Positions 8,773 to 16,909 of a stretch of 64,000 nucleotides of DNA are shown one piece after another. This DNA comes from Proteiniclasticum aestuarii (GTDB lineage: Bacteria; Bacillota; Clostridia; Clostridiales; Clostridiaceae): positions 1 through 64,000 of the forward strand of contig NZ_JAFNJU010000011.1 in NCBI RefSeq assembly GCF_017368455.1, written 5' to 3'. The notes under the pieces were generated by a model. The model made no database searches, was not told the DNA's origin, and saw nothing but the letters and a program-made list of their open reading frames with translations. Positions within the stretch are counted from its first letter, which is position 1. Every line of letters begins with the position of its first letter. Both the position numbers and the translations under genes were made by a program.

Positions 8773-9531
8773 CTACCTCCCTCTCCAAGTGTTAAAGTTA
8801 TCTGATCCAAACTCGGTCAATTCATTAATATTTTCATCTACAGGATTTCTCAAGGTCATATTAATACTCCCTGACATTTGGGCGTAGGTAAGGACCTCTG
8901 CCTGGCTAGGTGTTACTAGAAGTGTCAATGAACTGGTTACACCCGTTGGTTGAGTCTGACCATCAGTAGGCGTTGTGTTTGGTCCTTTCTCAATTATCTC
9001 AATGTTTTGAAACTGAGTGTATGTTACAGTTTTCCCTTCAATTTCTTCATCTTGCTCCGTAGCAGGGTCATCATCCACTGCTTCTAGTGTATATGTAACA
9101 AGAATATCTATTTTATCCCCTTCGACTATATAGCCTCCTACACCGGAAATTTCTGTCATCGGAATAGTCATCGCTCTCATATTTTCTGGAATCCTAAAGG
9201 AAAGATTAACAGAATTCTCATCAGTTGCCACTTTTGTTCGTATAATCTGTTCATCGTTATAAATAGCCATATTAGTTGTGAATCCAACAATATCATCAAT
9301 ACTACTGATTGCATCAGGATGAACCGCTTCAGAAGGTATGGATTTCACTGCAACCATTTCTGGTGTTACTGTTACATGTGCCGGAATGGCTGTTACCGCC
9401 ACTACGACATCTGACAGTTGCACAGGAACAGCCTCCACCTCTTCCTTACCTTCTAAATAAACATACAGTAAACTCATTGATATCAAACCTAATAACACCG
9501 CTAATACAATTACTCGTTTCCTTACTTTCAT
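8773..9531 (-). CDS. cpaB: Pilus assembly protein CpaB/RcpC (locus 1)
   Basis: A SAF-domain protein of 252 residues, anchored by an N-terminal helix (VIVLAVLLGLISMSLLYVYL). The SAF domain follows (VVVAVTAIPAHVTVTPEMVA, about residues 42-105), then the RcpC/CpaB domain (MRAMTIPMTEISGVGGYIVE and GDKIDILVTYT). In diderms CpaB works next to the outer-membrane secretin. No secretin, TadD or RcpB gene is present here, so in this cell it probably acts outside the single membrane. The stop codon overlaps the tadZ ribosome binding site. Confidence 0.88.
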   Translation of the reverse strand: MKVRKRVIVLAVLLGLISMSLLYVYLEGKEEVEAVPVQLSDVVVAVTAIPAHVTVTPEMVAVKSIPSEAVHPDAISSIDDIVGFTTNMAIYNDEQIIRTKVATDENSVNLSFRIPENMRAMTIPMTEISGVGGYIVEGDKIDILVTYTLEAVDDDPATEQDEEIEGKTVTYTQFQNIEIIEKGPNTTPTDGQTQPTGVTSSLTLLVTPSQAEVLTYAQMSGSINMTLRNPVDENINELTEFGSDNFNTWRGR

Positions 9532-9545
9532 AAATATCCCCCCAC

Positions 9546-10676
9546 CTACTTAACTAGTTTAGAGTATCTAGACAAACCCTCATATCCAGGTAACGGATCC
9601 TGATCTCCATCTTTAATAATCGTGTTTAACTCAATGATCTCACCAGTAAACTCCCCTAACAAAGTCCCTTTCGCATAGTCCGGAGTGTATGTCGCAGCTT
9701 GACTTACTTTAGTGAAATCCGTCTTTGTCAAAGCATACTGAGAGCCAAGAATCTTATTGTTATTTGCGGTAATCACATCATGTATAGTGTAAACTGCAAA
9801 ATACTGAATAGTAAGGTTTATATGAGCATTAGGATTCTTCTCAGCTTCTTCAAGTGCTACATCAGAAATCACAATCGGAATTAACCCAGACATGAACTGT
9901 CTTCTTTCGTTCACTGTACCTAAAGCTGCAGCTGTAATCATCCGATCTTCAACTGCATCAACCATCGAATTTGCTTGTCCTGTTTCTGATACAAGAACCT
10001 GATTGATGATAAACTGTCTATCCATATTAATCCCAGCTAGTGTATCATTAATGATTTTTTGCCCATTCTCGCCTTCTTCCAATTTAACAAATCCCCTGTT
10101 CGGATCTGATACTTCGCCATTTTCTAAAGTAACTTTACCAGAATGTAACGTTGTTTCCCCATCTATAAAAGCTTCCTCTAACATAAACAGAGGAAAAATT
10201 TGCCCTCCTGTAATCTGAGTGCTGTAACCCCATGTCGCTACTGCTTGAGCTACAACATCTGAGTTGTCGAAACCGATGAGCTTTGCAAAATCATGCTCTT
10301 CATTTTTTTTGACAGTGACAACGATAACATCACGGTTTGAAATGCCACCACTCGCAAGCTCCACATCCATTTTCTTGAGCTCAACAATTGGTTCTCCTTC
10401 AGCACCATTTTTAATTGCCAGACTCTTGGCGATAGCTATGGCATCGGTTTTAATCTGACTAATTTTTGCAAGGTCAGTTTCCCCCAACACTTTTTCCATT
10501 TCTTTTGCACCAGCAAGAGCACCTGCATCTGCCGCAGTTACCATAGATCTTCTTGTATTGTATAATGTACCTGCATCTACAACTATCGCCGCCATACCAA
10601 AAGCTACAAATAGGAGAAATAAAGCTACGATCGGCAGCACTGCTCCTTTCTCATCTTTAATAATTCTGAATTTCAT
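9546..10676 (-). CDS. tadG: TadG-like protein (locus 1)
   Basis: A 376-residue protein with the N-terminal signature of the Tad/TadG family: a short basic start ending in a glycine, EKGAVLPIVALFLLFVAFGM as the membrane helix, then DAGTLYNTRRSMVTAADAGA. This resembles a pseudopilin or minor pilin segment followed by a soluble extracellular domain. No MIDAS motif is visible, unlike the long TadG proteins of other bacteria that carry a VWA domain. Its partner in locus 2 has a similar length (396 residues) but a strongly diverged C-terminal domain. Confidence 0.75.
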   Translation of the reverse strand: MKFRIIKDEKGAVLPIVALFLLFVAFGMAAIVVDAGTLYNTRRSMVTAADAGALAGAKEMEKVLGETDLAKISQIKTDAIAIAKSLAIKNGAEGEPIVELKKMDVELASGGISNRDVIVVTVKKNEEHDFAKLIGFDNSDVVAQAVATWGYSTQITGGQIFPLFMLEEAFIDGETTLHSGKVTLENGEVSDPNRGFVKLEEGENGQKIINDTLAGINMDRQFIINQVLVSETGQANSMVDAVEDRMITAAALGTVNERRQFMSGLIPIVISDVALEEAEKNPNAHINLTIQYFAVYTIHDVITANNNKILGSQYALTKTDFTKVSQAATYTPDYAKGTLLGEFTGEIIELNTIIKDGDQDPLPGYEGLSRYSKLVK

Positions 10677-10688
10677 TCAATCCACCTC

Positions 10689-11090
10689 CTACTCCAATCT
10701 CATAGTTGCTTTTGCTGTCATCTGTTGAGGACCGGTTACAAAGAAACCAATAAGCGGCTCTACTTGTCCATTGACTTCAATGATTACGTTTCTAATGTTG
10801 TTTAAAGTGTCAATATCGGAATCATAACCTACACTTGTTACCACAACTCCACTAGCTCCCGAAAGTGAGCTTGTAACAGCTTCTTCAGCTTTTGCTTGGT
10901 GATTGATGTTTGAAACAGCTGCTACCCTAGCACCTTCTCTTGCTGCACTGGTCAAGGATATCCTAGCATTAAACAACCACCCGAACTCAATAATACCTAA
11001 TAGAAATAAAAGAAGAATCGGGAGTACTAATGCAAACTCCACAAGACCTTGCCCTTCTTCTTTCTTATGAATTTCTAATTTTTTATACAT
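10689..11090 (-). CDS. tadE: Minor pseudopilin TadE (locus 1)
   Basis: A TadE-family minor pilin of 133 residues. The ATG at 11090 has AGAGGTGG in front of it, so the upstream GTG is not needed. Residues 9-25 contain the prepilin-like signal KEEGQGLVEFALVLPILLL, cut by TadV after the glycine preceding QGLVEF, with E and F at positions +5 and +6. The helix continues to LGIIEFGWLFNARI, then SAAREGARVAAV, both typical of TadE. It lies between tadV and tadG, as in locus 2. Confidence 0.88.
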   Translation of the reverse strand: MYKKLEIHKKEEGQGLVEFALVLPILLLFLLGIIEFGWLFNARISLTSAAREGARVAAVSNINHQAKAEEAVTSSLSGASGVVVTSVGYDSDIDTLNNIRNVIIEVNGQVEPLIGFFVTGPQQMTAKATMRLE

Positions 11091-11115
11091 AAAAACCACC
11101 TCTGGTTTACTATTT

Positions 11116-11691
11116 TCAAAATTGAATAAAAGTGTCCAGCCTGAACATCATGACAACCAAAGTACCAGATGCGATTGCTAGAGCATAAGGAATATAATCA
11201 TTTTGCTTTTCTTCTTTCTTTCCAATGAAATACTTCTGCTTAACTAGAAACCAATCTTTTCTAGTTAACATATATAGTAGTCTTAATAGTGGTCTGATAA
11301 CTAACCCTAACGCATCAATTAGCGTCATTTTCAAGCCACCTTTATAAAGCATGTACACTATAACAAGCCCGCCCCCAAAAATGGCTGTTGCCAATCCAGA
11401 CACAAGAACAAATTCCCATCCCATAAGCGAACCGATTGCAGCCATAAGTTTCACATCTCCTGCCCCGATTCCTCCATAAATATAGGGAACTAAAAAAACA
11501 GCAAAGCCGAGCAGAAACCCCAATACACTGAATAGGAATCCGTCTAACCCACTGTTCACAGTTGACCATATGACACCAATCAATATGGCAGGCATCGTTA
11601 TTTTATTAGGGATCTTTCTTCGTGTCCAGTCGTAGTAAACAGAAAGCATCAGCAAAATAAGTAGTACAACATGGGAAAAATCGAAATTCAT
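11116..11691 (-). CDS. tadV: Prepilin peptidase TadV/CpaA (locus 1)
   Basis: A membrane aspartic peptidase of the type IV prepilin peptidase family that processes Flp and TadE-type precursors. The 191 residues include about six hydrophobic segments. The two catalytic aspartates are in LSVYYDWTRRKIPNKIT (near residue 22) and in the GAGDVKLMAAIGSLMGW motif (near residue 80). It lacks the N-terminal methylase domain of PilD, as is normal for TadV. It precedes tadE by 25 bases. Confidence 0.92.
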   Translation of the reverse strand: MNFDFSHVVLLILLMLSVYYDWTRRKIPNKITMPAILIGVIWSTVNSGLDGFLFSVLGFLLGFAVFLVPYIYGGIGAGDVKLMAAIGSLMGWEFVLVSGLATAIFGGGLVIVYMLYKGGLKMTLIDALGLVIRPLLRLLYMLTRKDWFLVKQKYFIGKKEEKQNDYIPYALAIASGTLVVMMFRLDTFIQF

Positions 11692-11699
11692 TTAATCAC

Positions 11700-11870
11700 C
11701 TACAACGCATTTATTACATCTTCTTTTATCGTCTCATATAAACTTAACAATGATTCACCAAACATTATTACCACACTTATTATCACGATAGCAACTAAAG
11801 AGATAATCAGAGAGTACTCAACTAATCCTTGAGCAGACTCATCAAAAAACACTTCATATATAACTCTCAC
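11700..11870 (-). CDS. Second Flp-like pilin, specific to locus 1
   Basis: A 56-residue Flp-type precursor. I place the start at GTG 11870, with AGAGGTG upstream, because the longer frame begins inside the terminator hairpin. The core is ESAQGLVEYSLIISLVAIVI. Aligned on the E5-Y6 rule of Flp pilins, the residue before the cut site is alanine (A13) instead of glycine. The helix is longer and more hydrophobic than in the major pilin, and the tail (ETIKEDVINAL) is different. It lies after the hairpin that follows flp, so it is probably made at the lower level of the assembly genes, as expected for a minor pilin. Locus 2 has no such gene. Confidence 0.7.
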   Translation of the reverse strand: MRVIYEVFFDESAQGLVEYSLIISLVAIVIISVVIMFGESLLSLYETIKEDVINAL

Positions 11871-11890
11871 ATAATTCACCTCTTTTAATA

Positions 11891-11914
11891 AAATGCCCCC
11901 AAAAGGGGGCATTT
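11891..11914 (-). terminator. Attenuating terminator after flp of locus 1
   Basis: A perfect 10-bp stem AAATGCCCCC / GGGGGCATTT with a 4-base loop lies 12 bases after the flp stop and before the rest of the operon. The T run is short, so partial read-through is expected. The same device is found after the pilin gene of locus 2 with unrelated stem sequence. Confidence 0.8.
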
Positions 11915-11925
11915 ATGTAGTTCGA

Positions 11926-12099
11926 TCATTTAGTTGGTGACTCTAACTCAGTTGAAATATCAGTAAAAATCTTATCAAGCGAACCACCTACTGCTGTTAA
12001 TGCTACGATAACTACAATAGCCACCAAAGCAATAATCAGACCATACTCAACCATACCCTGCCCTTCTTCATCATTCCATAACCTTTTTAAAAATTCCAT
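11926..12099 (-). CDS. flp: Major Flp pilin precursor (locus 1)
   Basis: A 57-residue Flp prepilin, the subunit of the Tad pilus fibre. It carries the short leader MEFLKRLWNDEEG, processing between G13 and Q14, and the Flp motif QGMVEYGLIIALVAIVVIVA with E18 and Y19 at +5 and +6. A soluble tail of about 20 residues ends SPTK. AAGGAGG lies six bases before ATG. It is first in the operon, behind two promoter candidates, and differs from the locus 2 pilin mainly in the tail and in residues 30-37. Confidence 0.92.
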   Translation of the reverse strand: MEFLKRLWNDEEGQGMVEYGLIIALVAIVVIVALTAVGGSLDKIFTDISTELESPTK

Positions 12100-12126
12100 G
12101 ATAGACCTCCTTAAATTTTATTAAAA

Positions 12127-12199
12127 TTAGTAGTACGAGTAATGTATTATGTCAATTTTCTGTTATTTTTATTTTAGTCTTACAATCGACTATTGTCAA
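12127..12199 (-). promoter_or_regulatory. Two candidate sigma-A promoters of flp, locus 1
   Basis: Distal promoter: TTGACA (12194-12199), 17-base spacer, TAAAAT (12171-12176). Proximal promoter: TTGACA (12150-12155), 17-base spacer, TACTAA (12127-12132). Both point toward flp. The distal one has the better -10 box. Confidence 0.7.
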
Positions 12200-12500
12200 T
12201 ACATATTACTCCGTATTTTATTGTATATTTCAGTAATTTTCAGAAATAAACCCATACTTTCGACATAAATTGTTTTAATTCATAGAATATTTTTTCATTC
12301 ACAAAACTATTTTACACTAATAGTTTTATCTCACTTGAGTATAATAAGGCAAAGCGAAAATTGTTTAACTTGGTTTTTCGGTATTTGATTTATCATACAC
12401 TTTTTCTGGATATCCATTAATATTATTTAAACATATTTTAAAGGAAAATTTAAGCATATTTTCAGCAATTATTTGTTAAATTTGTTTGAATATCAAAATT

Positions 12501-12540
12501 AACACCAATACATTTGCAATCACGTAAATGTATTGGTGTT
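12501..12540 (-). terminator. Terminator of the DUF192 gene
   Basis: A perfect 15-bp stem, AACACCAATACATTT and its complement, around a 10-base loop, followed on the minus strand by TTAATTTTG. It lies about 55 bases after the DUF192 stop. Confidence 0.65.
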
Positions 12541-12593
12541 ATCACCTTGTGTGTATTTGATTATATCTGAGTAGCCACCCTTGTCGAATATCG

Positions 12594-12932
12594 TCACAGA
12601 ATTTGAATTTCATCACCGATCTTCACTTTGTCACTAAGTTCATTTGCATTTCCCTCTATTACATACCTAGAACCCTTTACCACAGAACTGACCTTTCCAG
12701 GAGTCATGGCACAAAGCACCTCGAGTACCTTGTGATCCTCTGAAACGAAAAGCACATCTATTGCGAATCTCATGTTGAAAGTATGTATACTGCTACAGGG
12801 CTCAATCTTAAGACCAAACCCAGGACATAACCCCTTTTTCCCCATAAGCCCCATAAATCTCCTTACAAATGTATCCGCAATATTTAGTTCTTTCAGGATC
12901 TCTTCTCCCGTAGTGACATTGATGACTTTCAT
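12594..12932 (-). CDS. DUF192 family protein
   Basis: A 112-residue protein of the DUF192 family, small single-domain beta-barrel proteins of unknown biochemical role. Visible family features are ADTFVRRFMGLMGKKGL, the IEPCSSIHTFNMRFAIDVLF stretch with the conserved H-T-x-x-M-x-F-x-I-D pattern, and the closing YVIEGNANEL. It has no signal peptide. It stands alone between the two Tad loci, on the same strand, with its own terminator. The only hint of a link to pili is its position (inference). A TATAAT box at 12996-13001 may be its promoter, but no clear -35 box is visible. Confidence 0.8.
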   Translation of the reverse strand: MKVINVTTGEEILKELNIADTFVRRFMGLMGKKGLCPGFGLKIEPCSSIHTFNMRFAIDVLFVSEDHKVLEVLCAMTPGKVSSVVKGSRYVIEGNANELSDKVKIGDEIQIL

Positions 12933-13558
12933 TATCTACAACCCACCCTTCAGCAATTTTCACAATTCATACTCTGTTTTTATCTTCTTATGACCATTAT
13001 ACTCATAAGGAAATAAATAGTCTTCCTATTTTATCAGTAATAAATGATACAACAACTTAACTCCAACCATACCAACCATACTTTCACTTGTTCAAACAAT
13101 AAACTACATGAACACTTTAGATACTAGATCTGGATTCAGAGTTTTGGTGGTCAGTACCTTTTATACCAGCTTATCCAGAAGAGCTTCAGATGAAAGCCCC
13201 TATACATCTTAATAACTGCATTAATCTGGTAACTTTCGAAAAGTGATTTCATAGGACAATGACAGAGCTCTTCCGTTTTATTTTTCTAGCTCTCCAGTCA
13301 ACTCCCTCTTCAACACTTCTATGGATGTCTCTCAGCTCCATAGTCACTTATTCTTCCAGCAGACTCCTCTTAATTTCTCATCACCTTATATTATGCATTT
13401 ATTACCAATGATGAAAAGTACAAACTGACAGTATCAATCTAACTTACAATGGCTTAGCTGGGATGTCAACAATAATAACATTCTCTATCTGCATTTAAAT
13501 TATCTATTTCTTGGAGCAAACCTCTTTTACTTAACTTCTATTCATTATTTTCAATTCG
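12933..13558. other. Gene-free spacer between the DUF192 gene and Tad locus 2
   Basis: About 630 bases with no convincing coding frame, RNA or repeat. The sequence is AT-rich and looks like decayed DNA. I see only a possible -10 box for the DUF192 gene near its left end. Confidence 0.5.
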
Positions 13559-13598
13559 AAAACCCATCCACCGAGAATGTTCTTCGTTGGATGGGTTT
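13559..13598 (-). terminator. Terminator of Tad locus 2
   Basis: The stem AAACCCATCCA / TGGATGGGTTT with a loop of about 17 bases lies about 12 bases after the tadC stop and is followed by TTCGAATTG on the minus strand. Confidence 0.7.
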
Positions 13599-13609
13599 AA
13601 TGTATTGAT

Positions 13610-14527
13610 CTACATATTCCCAAGAGATTCCATCATATTGATTCCTGCAGGACCTAGAATCACAATGAATAGTGCAGGCAGCATGAAAATTACAAGCGGA
13701 AACAACATCTTAACGGGAATCTTCATGGCAATCTCTTCCGCTCTCTGTCTCCTTTTCTGCCTCATTTCATTGGATTGAACTCGTAAGGTATTGGCGATAT
13801 TTGTACCCAGAAGCTCTGATTGGATCACTGCAGTGAGAAAGGTATTGACATCTTCTACGCCTGTTCGAGTGATGATCCCTCTGAAAGCATCCTGCCTGCT
13901 CCTGCCGCTGGACATTTCATGAAGGGCACGATCAAATTCGTCACTCAGTGGACCCTGCATTTTTTCTGTAGCACGTTTAAGAGCCATATCAAACCCTAGC
14001 CCCGCTTCCACACTGATGAAGAGGAGATCCAGAAGATCAGGAAGCTTTCTCTGAACCAGTTTTTGTCTCTTCAACCCATTACTATTTATAATGCTATAGG
14101 GAAAATAGAAACCAAGAAAAAGAGCAAAGACATAAGGAAAAACACCATATTCCACCAGATAAGGCGAGCCAATGAGATACGCCCCACTGGCTAAAAGAAT
14201 CCCTGACATCACCTGCATGCTGATGATGTTACTTGGTGAATACCTCCCCACATACCCCGCCTGCGAAATCAGCACTTCATATTTCTTCTTGATGGAATGC
14301 GGGGTGACTTTATTGATGAGCTTTATGAACCGCGCATAACCAGGCTTTATGATTCTTTCACTGAAGGGCTTCACCAGGTCATCTTCCGGTTCTTCCTTCA
14401 CCTGAATTTTGGATAGCTCCTCCATTCTTCTCGCCAGATTGATTCTGCTCTGAAAGAAAATGTAAAACAGCGCATAAAAGACCAGAATCGATGTAATAAA
14501 TACGGATGTAATGATTATGTATTCCAT
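13610..14527 (-). CDS. tadC: Tad pilus platform protein TadC (locus 2)
   Basis: A GspF-family platform protein, 305 residues from ATG 14527. The longer frame from 14551 overlaps the tadB end and contains the AGGAGGGAAGAGG ribosome binding region. The order of segments matches the locus 1 TadC: N-terminal helix, KPFSERIIKPGYARFI, a helix pair, LPDLLDLLFISVEAGLGFDM, GIITRTGVEDVNTFLTAVIQ and the C-terminal KMLFPLVIFMLPALFIVILG. It is the last gene of locus 2; no VWA gene follows. Confidence 0.9.
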   Translation of the reverse strand: MEYIIITSVFITSILVFYALFYIFFQSRINLARRMEELSKIQVKEEPEDDLVKPFSERIIKPGYARFIKLINKVTPHSIKKKYEVLISQAGYVGRYSPSNIISMQVMSGILLASGAYLIGSPYLVEYGVFPYVFALFLGFYFPYSIINSNGLKRQKLVQRKLPDLLDLLFISVEAGLGFDMALKRATEKMQGPLSDEFDRALHEMSSGRSRQDAFRGIITRTGVEDVNTFLTAVIQSELLGTNIANTLRVQSNEMRQKRRQRAEEIAMKIPVKMLFPLVIFMLPALFIVILGPAGINMMESLGNM

Positions 14528-14540
14528 CTCCTCTTCCCTC

Positions 14541-15509
14541 CTATACTTCAATTTTGATGATTCTGGTCAATATGAATGTACCCGTCATCTCCATCATCAC
14601 AGCTACACCTATAAGAATATTCCCCAATGTTGTATTCAGAAGAACATGGATATATTCCGGGTTCATGACAGAAATGGCTAAGGCGATTCCTACAGGCAGA
14701 AGCCCGATAACCGCCGCGGACATCTTCCCTTGAGCGGTCAGCGTCCTTACTTCCCCTTTGATCCGCATTCTCTCTCTGATGGTACCAGTGATGACATCAA
14801 GAACTTCCGAAAGATTCCCACCCACCTGTCTCTGAATCATGATGGCTGTAACAAGCATGTCGATATCCTCGTCATCGTTTCTCTCAGCAAGATCCGAAAG
14901 GGCCTCATCCAGGGGTTTCCCAAGTGTGTTGTCACGTATGACACGCGCGAACTCGTCCGCAATGGGAGATTCCATTTCCTTCATGGCGATATTCATGGAC
15001 TGAATGAAACTGAGCCCTGATCTGAGACTGTTTGAGATCGCTCCCAGCGCGTCAGGCAGCTGATCGTTCAGCTTCTGACTTCGGCTTCTTTTCACAGATA
15101 GGATATAGGAATCAGAAAGCCTGAAGCCGATGAAAAATGTAAGTATCGAAATAAGAATCATTCCACTGAAAAGATAAACAAGAAGTCCAAGAATCAGAGA
15201 AACCATAAAGGTGATGAAGAGGAACTCTTCCGCCTTCAGCAGAATGGATGCCTGCATGAGTTTTCTTCTTTTCTTTTCAAGGTACTTCTCAAGTGGAAGT
15301 AGTTTTCGAAGCATAGCAGACACGCTTTTCTTTTCCTTGTCTTTTGGTGCATACTCCTCAATCAGTTCCTCTTCGAAATCCTTTTTCATGGATTGAATCC
15401 CCTGGAGTCTACCTCGTAGTCTTAATCTACCGGAAAAGAGGATGAGATAGAGTGATAAAAAGGAGAACAGGGAGAAAAAGAATGCACCTAGAATAATTAA
15501 ATACTTCAT
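14541..15509 (-). CDS. tadB: Tad pilus platform protein TadB (locus 2)
   Basis: A GspF-family platform protein, 322 residues, the partner of TadC and TadA of the same locus. It has the N-terminal helix, a charged linker (EEYAPKDKEKKS), a helix pair, then LPDALGAISNSLRSGLSFIQ and RQVGGNLSEVLDVITGTIRE, and two C-terminal helices. The two-base gap after tadA shows tight coupling. It differs from the locus 1 copy mostly in the linker and membrane helices. Confidence 0.9.
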   Translation of the reverse strand: MKYLIILGAFFFSLFSFLSLYLILFSGRLRLRGRLQGIQSMKKDFEEELIEEYAPKDKEKKSVSAMLRKLLPLEKYLEKKRRKLMQASILLKAEEFLFITFMVSLILGLLVYLFSGMILISILTFFIGFRLSDSYILSVKRSRSQKLNDQLPDALGAISNSLRSGLSFIQSMNIAMKEMESPIADEFARVIRDNTLGKPLDEALSDLAERNDDEDIDMLVTAIMIQRQVGGNLSEVLDVITGTIRERMRIKGEVRTLTAQGKMSAAVIGLLPVGIALAISVMNPEYIHVLLNTTLGNILIGVAVMMEMTGTFILTRIIKIEV

Positions 15510-15511
15510 GA

Positions 15512-16897
15512 TTATCTCCTAAAGCTGTTTTCTCCCCGGAAGGACTGATTTCTGAATATGGATGTATTCAGCTTCTCTCCATGGGTTTTCAGTTTCTCAA
15601 TGTTACCAGGAACAATTCCTGTCGGTACATGACTTCCCTTGACTCTACCATTTTCATCAAACCCATCCTGCCTGAATTCGAATATATCCTGAAGGGTTAC
15701 CGTATCCCCTTCCATACCTAGTACCTCCGTGATTTTCAACACCTTTCTCGAACCGTCATTAAAACGTGAAATCTGGACGATGAGATGGATGGCAGATGCA
15801 ATCTGTTCTCTGATTGCACGAGAAGGAAGCTCCATCCCGGACATCATGACCATGGTTTCAAGTCTGGAAAGACTGTCTCGAGGTGTATTGGCATGGACTG
15901 TGGTCAGTGACCCGTCATGGCCTGTATTCATGGCCTGGAGCATGTCCAGTGCTTCCGCACTTCTGACCTCACCTACCACGATACGGTCCGGTCTCATTCT
16001 AAGAGAGTTCACAACAAGTTCTCTGATGCCGACTTTCCCCTTTCCCTCCACATTGGCTGGTCTTGTTTCCAGCTTCACAACATGGTCCTGCTGTAGCTGA
16101 AGCTCCGCAGCATCCTCTATGGTGACGATTCTCTCATCATGAGGGATGAAGCTGGACATAATATTCAGAAACGTGGTCTTACCTGAGCCTGTACCTCCAG
16201 ATACAATGATGTTGGTTCGCCCTTTGACACTGGCCTTCAGAAAAGTAGCCATGTCCATGTTCAGCGTCCCGAAGGAAATAAGATCCTCCAGAGTGAATGG
16301 ATCTGCCGCAAATTTTCTGATGGTGATTGTTGGTCCATTCAGCGCAAGCGGTGGTATGATAATGTTCACACGAGAGCCGTCCTGTAGCCTTGCATCCACC
16401 ATAGGTGAGCTTTCATCCACTCTTCTTCCGATGGGTGCTATGATGCGGTCTATGATATGCAGCACATGTGTATCATCTCTGAAGCTCACTTCTGATTTGA
16501 TCAGTTTTCCTTTTTTCTCCACATAGATATTATCAGGTCCATTGACCATGATTTCAGAAATATCGTCGTCCTCAAGGAGCGGCGTAAGTGGGCCAAGCCC
16601 ATAGATTTCATCCATGACTTCCTTCACAATATTCTGCTTTTCGCCATAAGAAAGATTTCTGCTGCTCTCGCTTAATACTTCACCTACTATTCTCGTGATC
16701 TGAAGGGAGACTTCTTTCTTCTGAGCAATATCGGGATTCTGCTTATTTACGGACATCTCATCAATGACCTTATCAAGAACCACTTTGCAGACTTCTTCCA
16801 TTTCTCTTTTGCGTTTCGCTTTGAATTCTTTAGCTGCATGATCTTCACTAAATTGAACGACATTGTCTCTATTCATGGAAAAACTTCCAAAACTCAT
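15512..16897 (-). CDS. tadA: Tad pilus assembly ATPase TadA/CpaF (locus 2)
   Basis: A secretion ATPase of the GspE/VirB11 superfamily, 461 residues, with AAGGAGGG before ATG. All motifs are intact: Walker A GGTGSGKTT, IVTIEDAAELQLQ, RIVVGEVRSAEALDMLQAM and TGHDGSLTTVHANTPRDSLS. The catalytic core is nearly identical to the locus 1 protein, while the first 90 residues (which contact other Tad proteins in this family) differ more. Confidence 0.95.
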   Translation of the reverse strand: MSFGSFSMNRDNVVQFSEDHAAKEFKAKRKREMEEVCKVVLDKVIDEMSVNKQNPDIAQKKEVSLQITRIVGEVLSESSRNLSYGEKQNIVKEVMDEIYGLGPLTPLLEDDDISEIMVNGPDNIYVEKKGKLIKSEVSFRDDTHVLHIIDRIIAPIGRRVDESSPMVDARLQDGSRVNIIIPPLALNGPTITIRKFAADPFTLEDLISFGTLNMDMATFLKASVKGRTNIIVSGGTGSGKTTFLNIMSSFIPHDERIVTIEDAAELQLQQDHVVKLETRPANVEGKGKVGIRELVVNSLRMRPDRIVVGEVRSAEALDMLQAMNTGHDGSLTTVHANTPRDSLSRLETMVMMSGMELPSRAIREQIASAIHLIVQISRFNDGSRKVLKITEVLGMEGDTVTLQDIFEFRQDGFDENGRVKGSHVPTGIVPGNIEKLKTHGEKLNTSIFRNQSFRGENSFRR

Positions 16898-16909
16898 GAT
16901 GAACCCTCC

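Larger units (their letters stand above)
12100..12593. other. AT-rich regulatory region upstream of flp, locus 1
   Basis: No open frame of note. Besides the two promoters it contains TGTCGAA in the direction of flp (minus strand, 12259-12265), which equals the core of the Spo0A binding box and also occurs upstream of the second flp. A second TGTCGAA, on the plus strand, lies at 12582-12588. The right end carries the terminator of the DUF192 gene. Confidence 0.5.
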
